From NCBI GenBank assembly GCA_020726505.1, contig JAHLEZ010000010.1, positions 2,604,001-2,668,000 on the forward strand: a stretch of DNA of 64,000 bases. Reading direction: 5' to 3'. Shown here in pieces: positions 57,180-64,000 of this stretch; within the stretch, counting starts at the first letter, position 1; the number at the start of each line of letters is the position of its first letter. This stretch comes from Leptodontidium sp. MPI-SDFR-AT-0119 (taxonomy: Eukaryota; Ascomycota; Leotiomycetes; Helotiales; Leptodontidiaceae). The notes beneath the pieces are model-generated. The model saw only the letters and a list, made by a program, of their open reading frames with translations. It searched no databases and was not told the DNA's origin. The position numbers and the translations under genes were made by a program.

Positions 57180-57949
57180 GAGCCTAGACTAGAGTTAGTT
57201 AGTAATACATTAGCGGTTAAAGCGTGGAGAGAGGCTCTCGAGTAAACAGTTCTAATTATAAAGACAAGGACAGCGTCAAGGATATTTATAGGGTTTCTGC
57301 GAGCGATTAAAAGGCATCTTAGATATAAGAGATCTTCTTTAGCCGGGTATTTGATAGTTCGAGGATCAAGTAGTATATAATTTACTAGAGAAGCTACGTC
57401 TATTAGTACCGCGTCTAAGGAAAGGGGGGAGGGGTATATAGATTGGTATTCCTCTGTGAGGGCGCTGCCTTACAAGATAATATTAACGGGATATATTTTA
57501 TAATAAGTTACTAAAAACATTCTTAGGAATAAAGGGGAGAAGGCGAGTAAGACATATTTTATTATAGATATTACAGGGTATATTTTATTGTGAGTATTGC
57601 GGGGCGCTAAAAATATATTAGCGTGTTACAGGGAAGAGTGTGTTATTACGCAAAAAGCGTGTTATTAAAAAGGAGCTTGTTACTAAACCGGCGTTATCTT
57701 ACTTGTGCGACTAATTTCGGCAATATTATAGTAGACATAGATTTATTATTACCCCTCCTTGTGAGTCTTATAATCCGCATTAGATAAGTCGACATATAAT
57801 GCCGCTATAATAAGATTATTATTACCGCGAGTATTTTAAGAGAAGAGCTGTCGTCGTACTTACGATAATATAATCACAATTATATTTAATGTGTGATATA
57901 TAATATATTACTATAAGCCTTACTTCAAAATTATATTATTACTTTATCA
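57180..57949. other. Gap in the giant element without assigned gene
   Basis: About 770 bp between the 5' side of gene G and the 3' end of gene H. Some purine-rich and GC blocks but no coherent long frame that I could follow, and no palindrome copy. Confidence 0.4.
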
Positions 57950-58930
57950 AATTATAATGTTCTATTATATATACGGCCGGGCCCCTCTCTACGAGGTCTT
58001 CTTCTTTACTTACTTCGTATTTATCGTCTTTATTAAACCCATAAGAATCAGAGCTCTAAGCGCCTTACTATTTAACTTCTACTTTTACTTCTTAAATATT
58101 AACTCCTTCTTGTCTCCCGACAAAGAGTACTTCTTAAAAGGAGAGGTATAAGTTTATGGCTTAGTTAGAGTATATACGCTAGAAGGCTTAAACGAACCGA
58201 TAGGCATTAGTTAGTCTAGCAAGGATTCTACTATTAAATCGTTAATATACAAGCCTTATTAATAGAAGTACGACTTACTATCGGAGGCCAAGGGAGGGCT
58301 CAAGTCTAGAGTAGCGCCCTTAAACAGAAAGTTTAGCTTTTAAGTAAGGGTTAATAAGTAAACAAGGACAACTAAAGTCCTCTTTAATATACTTTCTTTA
58401 AGGGCGGGGAGGGACTGGGACAAGGGTTGAAAGGAGGGTTAAGGGATCGGCTTAGGCTTAGTCTTAGGAGCTTGTGTTTCGGGCGTTGATAGCTTAGGGC
58501 TTATTGACAGTATAATCTTAAGTTTAGCTTTTAGACGAGCGGTTAAGGCCGTAATAGACGATGTACTAAGTTTCGGTTCCGTAGTAACGTTTACTAGGGC
58601 GACCGGCTTAGTTCTCGTAGATTTAGTCAAAGAAAGTTAAGGTCCTTCGAGATAAACAACTACCCTTATTAGAGTATATCTAGCGAGCGGAGAAAGAAGC
58701 TTACTTTTATAGACGAGATAATAGAGCTCTACTCCGTCCTTAGTTACAGCGAGTAACTCCCGACTTACGTTAAGAAGCTAGAATTGTGAGTGCGAGCCTA
58801 ATATAGAAGTTAAGAAAGGAGAATTACCTGTGCTCGTAGTTGATTTATAATTAAGATTCCGCTTAGTCTTAAGTCTATCGTAAATGTCGTTACTATTACT
58901 ATTAATAAAGTTAGTAATGTTTAGAGGAAA
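57950..58930 (-). pseudogene. Giant-element gene H, unknown protein
   Basis: Minus frame with few RIP-type stops: ITNFINSNSNDIYDRLKTKR, STTSTGNSPFLTSILGSHS, LLNVSRELLAVTKDGVELYY, LVYKSKLLSPLARYTLIRVV, then the stop-free SLTKSTRTKPVALVNVTTEP, PETQAPKTKPKPIP, and later MPIGSFKPSSVYTLTKP and SPFKKYSLSGDKKELIFKK. About 320 residues, basic C-terminus. Divergent from the USP-like gene, with P8 and P9 between. Confidence 0.5.
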
Positions 58931-58980
58931 GGAGGGGTGCTTATAATTATTTATGTTTTAGTGCGCGGTAGACCGTGCGC

Positions 58981-59008
58981 GATTTGAGTATACTAGTATA
59001 TTAAAACC
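58981..59008. promoter_or_regulatory. Intergenic palindrome P8
   Basis: GATTTGAGTATACTAGTATA then TTAAAACC; about 50 bp upstream of gene H (-). A GC-rich block (CTGGCTGCCGGGC) follows. Confidence 0.78.
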
Positions 59009-59069
59009 TGGCTGCCGGGCTACCCTACGCGACGTCGCCGTAAGCTCGGTGTTATAGTAACCCCACTAA

Positions 59070-59097
59070 TGTTTTAGTATACTAGTATATTAAAACA
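59070..59097. promoter_or_regulatory. Intergenic palindrome P9
   Basis: TGTTTTAGTATACTAGTATA then TTAAAACA; one transition away from a perfect 28-bp palindrome. Just upstream of the USP-like gene (+). Confidence 0.85.
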
Positions 59098-59149
59098 TTC
59101 ATACACCTTTAATTCTAATCCTCAATTACACCCTTAACTTTCTCTAGTC

Positions 59150-60460
59150 TATATTCTTATAACTACACTATTATAGAGGAACTCGAAACCTTAACTTTAG
59201 AGATTCTTAACGTAATCCGTTAGTTTAATTACTATCCCGACTAATAAGCCGACCCTTAATTTACTCTTATAACATCTCTTAATTATAAATAGCCTCTTTT
59301 AAGAATTCTTAGACGGAATTGTCTCAAGTAATCTAAACATTGTCGTCCTCACTTAAGTATTAAACGACGATATTATCTCCTTCGCTACTAACGTTACTAT
59401 ACGCGATACTAACCTCAGTCGCTTATTTATAACTCGCGTTCGTATTAAATTAAAAAACGTCTCCGTCCTCGACTTCCCCGATATCCCTCTTAAACACTCT
59501 TACTGTATTAATAGTACTTAGTAGTGGACTTCCTATGACTAGGCTAATCAGTTTATTCGAGGACTTATTTAAAAGAGTAACTCTTGTGCCTTAGACTCTG
59601 TTATCGTCTTACTACTATTTCTTAATACTAATAGAACTTAAATAGATTAAGTTACCGCTTACCTTATGCGTAATAATACTCCTCACGGTAAAGTTTCCCA
59701 CGTAGCTATAACGATTATTAAGAAGCCTTAGGCATCCCTTACTTAAAATAACATAATAAATCTTCAGGACGTATTAAGGACTACGTTAGCCCTTAAAGAT
59801 CCGAGTTACTATAAAATCGGCAAATTCTACGGTGCCACTACAGTGTTCGAGGACCTTGCCCACTGTATCCCCTAATGTAATATAACCTAGCTTGTCGCAA
59901 ACAAATACTATAATAATAGGTAGTAAATATAAAGGCTTAAGGGGAACTAACCCTTTAAGTTTATTTAGAATAGTCTCTTTCTCGTTATCGACTTCGTTAA
60001 CTAAGTTGCTGATACCCTTACATTTTAATAATAGCTGTAAATCTTCTTGGCTATACGTACAGAAACCAAGGCCTATACGAACTAGACTATCCCTCGCTGC
60101 GAGCTTTACAAAGACGAGAGACTTAATACAGATCGACTGCCTGTAGTATTAGACCGGCCTCTTATAACATTTACTATTCGGAACTTCCAAGCCCCAGGCG
60201 CCTAGAAACCTGGCAACTTCGAGCCGGTTACCCTAGACTTTCCTTAAGTAAGCCTAAATAGAAGTGTTATTTAAGTCTAGACTTAATACGTATACTTTAC
60301 TGTGATCTTTAATCTAAATAGTAACTATTTCGTTATAGTAGTTAATATTACTATAAGAACTAGCGGTACTGACTTTGTCTTATACAATAATATCTTTAAT
60401 CGTGGACTTATTTAATTAATTCAGGAGAGTTTTTAGGATTATACTAAGAAGTTAAAGTAT
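59150..60460 (+). pseudogene. Ubiquitin-specific-protease (USP)-like cysteine protease relic
   Basis: One frame stays coherent from about 59315 to 60460. At 59576-59605 FIRGLIQKSNSCALDSVIVL (Q from TAA) fits the USP Cys box (G-L-x-N-x-G-N-x-C-x-x-x-S). Then KIGKFYGATTVFEDLAHCIP occupies the mid-domain position. From 60131 LPVVLDRPLITFTIRNF, KPGNFEPVTLDFP and YVYFTVIFNLNSNYFVIVVN match the order LPxxLxIxxxRF, VxFP and YxLxAVIxHxxxHYV of the USP His box; the Tyr in SNYFV stands where the catalytic His should be, one C-to-T change from His. A viral- or transposon-type deubiquitinase is the best reading. Confidence is moderate since no alignment could be run. Confidence 0.6.
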
Positions 60461-60499
60461 TTTATAAACTTAATAGTATATATTAAGATCGAGTTATAA

Positions 60500-61920
60500 T
60501 TAGTTTTAGGGTTTATCTTTAGTAAGAAAATTAAGTGAGAAAGTGGAGCGTATTTAAGCTCACGAGGCGTTTAGTCTATTAGAATACTATATAAGATATT
60601 ATTATAATAACACACAAGTTTGCGAAGACATAAATCGAATCTTCAGGCAAATACGTGACTATTTATTATTATTAAGACCTGATTTTCTAACGTAAGTTGC
60701 GATGACAATTTCTCTGTTATTATAATTAACGAAGGATACTATAAGATTAACTTTATTAAGATTAATATTTTACTTAGTACTAATCTTCTTAAGAAGAGCT
60801 TTAAACGTCGTAATCTTCTTTAGGGAAGTGATTTAAGAACATTTAATAAACCGGTACTCTAAACCTTAGCTTTCTTTACTTGAGGCTCTTCTTCTTTGAT
60901 GCGTTTCTCGAGATGTGTAGTCTTAAGTTTAACTTACTCTTACTTTGTTAATATAGTACTAGCGCGATTCCGGGCATCTTAGAGCTGTCTTTAGTACTCA
61001 CTTTCTTAATCTTCCTTAAAAATAACACTCGCTTATAAAGTTTAGAGAAGCTCTTTCTTAGTCTAGGCTTCTTAGCTTTGCTTTTTTATCTCCTCTTTCG
61101 CTTTATCGTATTAAGCCTGTAGCTTCTCGTAGACTTTCGTCTACTGTTTTAAGAGAGCCTCGAGTTCCTTTGCGTTCTTTTAAATTATAGACTTTCGTTT
61201 CTTCTCCTTTATTAAATTAGATTTCTTAAGATCTTTAATAGTCGCTAATTATACTATCTCGTTAAAATATTACATTACTTATACCTTAAGTACTTAAGCT
61301 TTACCTCTCTTCTTAAGCTCTTTCTCGTACTTTCTAACTCCTATTAGTTTCTTACTTGCGACTAAGTACTTCTGTCTTATCGTACACCCTTAAATCAAGG
61401 CAGACTATATTATAATAAGTAGTAAAGTAAAAGATTAAAGACTTAAAGTATATTTTATGCCCTCGTCGTTACATTTGTCCTTATACTTATTAACTAAAGT
61501 ATAACTTTGCTACGCCTCTTTAATTCTAAAACCTAGTATACTTACGCCGACTAATTAATGTCTAATGCCGAGCTATAATCCGAACCGAATTCGACTTCAC
61601 TCTTAATAGATGGGCGCGGGGTACGTAAAGTTCTAAGTATACTTCTATTATAGTCCGCCGAGACTAAAAAGTTAATAAAGATCTAATATAACTAAGGCAA
61701 TAATATATATAACACGCGATTTATATAAACCTCTAATAGTACTAAAATGTAAGAGAAGTAGACTATACTCGTGTTAGGAAGTAAGAAGTCAGTTAGAACT
61801 AGTGAATATACCCTCAGCCAAGATTCGAAATAGTTTTAATTTTATACTTTTAGAGCCCCTAAAGACGATCTTATAGACGATAGTTTATAGCTTAGTCTTA
61901 TTAGCTGTGACGTCCGGCAT
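60500..61920 (-). pseudogene. Giant-element gene J, coiled-coil protein
   Basis: ATG near 61920 (MPDVTANKTKL, YKIVFRGSKSIKLKLFRIL, AEGIFTSSN) and, after frame changes, a long charged helical region: KKRGKA, KDLKKSNLIKEKKRKSII, KNAKELEALLKQ-TKVYEKLQ, YDKAKEEIKKQS, TKKELL-TL, KTTHLEKRIKEEEPQVKKAK. A classic coiled-coil composition; role unknown. Confidence 0.5.
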
Positions 61921-62120
61921 TATTAAAGAGAGACTTATATCTATAACAAGTATTAAAATAGACTTAAGTGCCTATTATTAAATAGGGCTTACGACTGAGC
62001 TAGGCGATGACTAGCCCTAATAAGGACCCTTCGAGTTAGATATTGTTAAGTTCGTGGCGGAATAAAATCCAAGTAGTACGATAGATATAAAAGTGGGAGT
62101 ATTTACTTTATAGTAGGAAA

Positions 62121-62148
62121 TGTTTTAGTATATTAATATACTAAAATA
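62121..62148. promoter_or_regulatory. Intergenic palindrome P10
   Basis: TGTTTTAGTATATTAATATA then CTAAAATA, followed at 62152-62168 by GCGCATAGACCCCCGCG, the same GC box as beside P1 at the same distance. Upstream of gene J (-). Confidence 0.82.
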
Positions 62149-62199
62149 ATAGCGCATAGACCCCCGCGCCGCGTTGCCCCCTAGCTTAACTCGCCTAGT

Positions 62200-63233
62200 A
62201 ACTAGGCCGTATCCGCGTGATAGTTTTCTTGTTATTAGCTATAATACGGTCTAGATGACGGATCTCTTGTTATTAGACATTTTCTTAACTTAAGGACTAA
62301 CTCTTGTCTTGCCTTATACTTATTAATATAGCCTTACACTTCCTCGCCCTTGACTACCTCTTAATTAAGACAAGCTCTTCTTTATTATAATTTCCCTTAC
62401 TATCTAAGAATATATAGTAGCGATAGTTTTAACATTAATGTAGTATATCGTCCTAATAAAGTATATATTACAGTAGCTAATTAAAAAAGGTACTGTCACA
62501 AATCTGAATTTAATTTAATTATAACCGACTTCTTATTATTATTTTATACTATATAAACAAAGATTTATAACCCCTAATCCTATTATCCTCTATAAGACCT
62601 CTAATAAACGTAGACTTAGACCTCTCTAACTACTATTTCTTCTTTAGTATCGCTAATCTCGTTAATTGTAATAAAGAACGAGATTAATAATACAAGGGAC
62701 TTAAGTAGGCTAAAATTCCGTAAGGGCGTGACTAAAAAGTAAGTATATCTCTTAAGGAGCTAAGGCGAGGGAATATACATAATAACCGCTAAACTCTTAT
62801 TCTTAATAGTAGACAGTTTTAGGTTCAGAGGAGCCTTACAGGGCGTATAGGGGTAATAAGTGTCTCATTAGCCGTTAGGCTTGCGGTAACTGAGGCAGTC
62901 GGGGAGCTCAAAGTAAAGGTGACATTTTCTATTATATTGAAAACAACTAGGCTGTAGTTAGAAGCTATAGGGTAAGAGGCAGGGCATAGACTTACCCTCC
63001 GAGACGATCTAGTACAAGTCTATAATATATAAGTTCTTACTACAGCTAACTACCTCCTTTACGATTATATAAAACTTAGGCGTAATTAGCGACGCGGGCT
63101 CACACGGCGTAGAAGGGGAATAAACTTAGGCGAGAAGCTATTTAATAGAACGAGGCTCTTCCTCGAAATCAATTAGAAATGATAAGCTAAGTGTAAGTAC
63201 GCCTTAAAAGGTCGGTTCTCGGTTTTCAGGCAT
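62200..63233 (-). pseudogene. Giant-element gene K, unknown protein
   Basis: ATG at 63233: MPENREPTF-GVLTLSLSFL, IDFEEEPRSIK, SPSTPCEPASLITPKFYIIV, KEVVSCSKNLYIIDLY, SEGKSMPCLLPYSF, CFQYNRKCHLYFELPDCLSY, YPYTPCKAPLNLKLSTIKN, SLAVIMYIPSP. Several Cys in the middle (C-x6-C-type spacing) might form a metal site. One frame for about 200 codons with RIP-type stops; the 3' part near 62200-62600 is unclear. Confidence 0.5.
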
Positions 63234-63274
63234 AGTTACTAAGGAACTAAGATTAAGTGTAGTATTAATGAATT

Positions 63275-63300
63275 ATTTTAATATACTAGTATACTAAAAG
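63275..63300. promoter_or_regulatory. Intergenic palindrome P11
   Basis: ATTTTAATATACTAGTATAC then TAAAAG, about 40 bp upstream of gene K (-). A GC-rich block with GGGCGGGCGTA repeats lies between P11 and P12. Confidence 0.82.
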
Positions 63301-63354
63301 GTGGGCGGGCGTAAGGGCGGGCGTAGGCATAGGCGCGGAGGTCTGTGCGTAAAT

Positions 63355-63382
63355 ATTTTGGTGTGTCGTCACACTAAAACAT
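63355..63382. promoter_or_regulatory. Intergenic palindrome P12 (variant core)
   Basis: ATTTTGGTGTGTCGTCACAC then TAAAACAT: same outer arms but a GTGTG/CACAC core. Faces gene L (+). Confidence 0.55.
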
Positions 63383-63459
63383 TTAGTGTCACTTAATAAT
63401 AGGCCGTGTCAATAATAGTAACTACTGTATATAAAAACAAACAATATTCCTCCCCCCGC

Positions 63460-64000
63460 GACGCATCTTCTTATAACTACTTCGCCTACTACCTCGTTTT
63501 ATATCCCTCCTTTTTATATTACATTTACTTTTAACAAAACTTCTTTATATATTACTATCTCGTATAAAGAGATCCCAATTATAAATACGCCTACATAGCC
63601 CCCACGAACCCCGGTCACGCCGCGGACGTAACAAACTTTGACTTTAGTAAGTCGAGGCGCGTGCGGAAATTAATTACTTATTGACTCTTTTAGGTTTTTA
63701 TAACGTTAAGGGATGTAATCTTAAACCCTAACGATAACGACACCTTAGAAAACAAAATGTGATATAATATAAAAGTAATAACAAGGCTAGTTACGAGAAT
63801 AAGAGTTACTAATAATCTAATCTTTTAACTTAACTTTAGTATAAACCTTTCTAGTACTAGTATTCCGGGCCCTAAGACTCTACTCCTAACTATAGAGACC
63901 AGTATAGATCTATTAGCGTTAGTCCCTCCTCCGTTCTCCTTCTAACTATCTTCTATTTTTGACAAGATCTATAAGAAATTTAATCTACTAAATAAGGAGC
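63460..64000 (+). pseudogene. Giant-element gene L, 5' part, runs off the window
   Basis: Plus frame with RIP-type stops: NYFAYYLVLYPSFLYYIYF, RDPNYKYAYIAPTNPGHAAD, VTNFDFSKSRRVRKLITY, VFITLRDVILNPNDNDTLEN, later INLSSTSIPGPKTLLLTIET and FDKIYKKFNLLNKE. Unknown; shows that the element continues to the right. Confidence 0.42.

Larger units (their letters stand above)
45050..64000. mobile_element. Candidate giant multigene element, RIP-inactivated, right end outside window
   Basis: About 19 kb in which at least twelve long coherent frames occur on both strands once RIP-type stops are ignored, with few large gaps. Recognised products: an RPA70-like single-strand-DNA-binding protein (47690-48620, -) and a USP-like cysteine protease (59150-60460, +). 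Others are coiled-coil, acidic or repeat proteins of unknown family. Twelve copies of a palindrome (TTTT, AGTATACT twice, AAAA) lie between genes. The compact gene order, own replication protein and shared intergenic site suggest an autonomous replicating element (giant transposon, integrated plasmid or DNA-virus-like). No integrase, polymerase or capsid gene was recognised. Boundaries are not proven. Confidence 0.55.

Noticed and set aside
57957..58151. Small aromatic-rich plus-strand protein
   Set aside because: Shadow of the basic C-terminus of gene H on the minus strand.
59892..60146. 84-codon plus-strand protein in another frame
   Set aside because: The USP-like frame runs through this interval and links its Cys and His boxes in one frame.
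38690..64000. Helitron as the source of the RPA-like gene
   Set aside because: No Rep motif, PIF1-type helicase or CTRR hairpin end was seen, and the gene layout is multi-gene with divergent promoters.
1..64000. tRNA, rRNA or other structured RNA genes
   Set aside because: No cloverleaf, ribosomal or other recognisable RNA sequence was found on either strand by reading.

Overview
The window looks like a scaffold of a filamentous ascomycete (Pezizomycotina). The genes have many short GT-AG introns with CTAAC-type branch sites. Host-like stretches of normal base composition alternate with long AT-rich stretches in which transposon reading frames are full of TAA/TAG where Gln or Trp is expected. 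That is the signature of repeat-induced point mutation (RIP, C-to-T changes). I cannot name the species.

Host genes: a twin-His ammonium transporter, 3' part only (1-1215, +); a 5'-truncated membrane protein resembling the fungal DUF7702 family (6885-7745, +); a secreted GH127-type beta-L-arabinofuranosidase with six exons (8417-10834, -); a FAD-dependent aromatic monooxygenase (20370-22142, +); and an intact 18-exon PDR/ABCG full transporter of about 1424 residues (24299-29795, +). The monooxygenase and transporter are neighbours on the same strand, separated only by a Tc1-like transposon, so they could serve one chemical function, but this is not shown.

Transposons between them: a piggyBac-like element inside an LTR (3031-5388) and an inverted copy of that LTR (6352-6635); a degraded hAT gene carrying a solo LTR that itself carries another solo LTR, both with 5-bp target duplications (13.9-16.3 kb); a hAT-type MITE (16411-17129); a MULE with long inverted repeats between T-tracts (17678-20177); a Tc1/mariner-like element (22435-23703); a MITE in an intron of the transporter (25157-25372); a complete but mutated Ty1/copia element with identical-length LTRs, a gatgt target duplication and a half-tRNA-iMet primer site (29914-37503); a mariner-type MITE (37559-38348); a second hAT-like relic with a BED finger (about 38.6-42.9 kb); and a 97-bp minisatellite with hairpin arms (43015-43870).

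The most unusual part is about 45.0-64.0 kb, running off the right edge. It looks like uniform AT-rich junk, but reading through RIP-type stops gives at least twelve consecutive long coherent reading frames on both strands. One is a clear replication protein A large-subunit (RPA70) homologue, one is a ubiquitin-specific-protease-like cysteine protease, several are coiled-coil or repeat proteins, and one is a protein of about 900 residues that I cannot place. Most gaps between these genes carry a near-palindrome built as TTTT, two tandem copies of the self-complementary octamer AGTATACT, then AAAA (12 copies found). I infer a large, RIP-killed, self-replicating multigene element (giant transposon, integrated plasmid or virus-like element) with its own shared cis-acting site. 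No transposase, polymerase or capsid gene was recognised, so its class is open.
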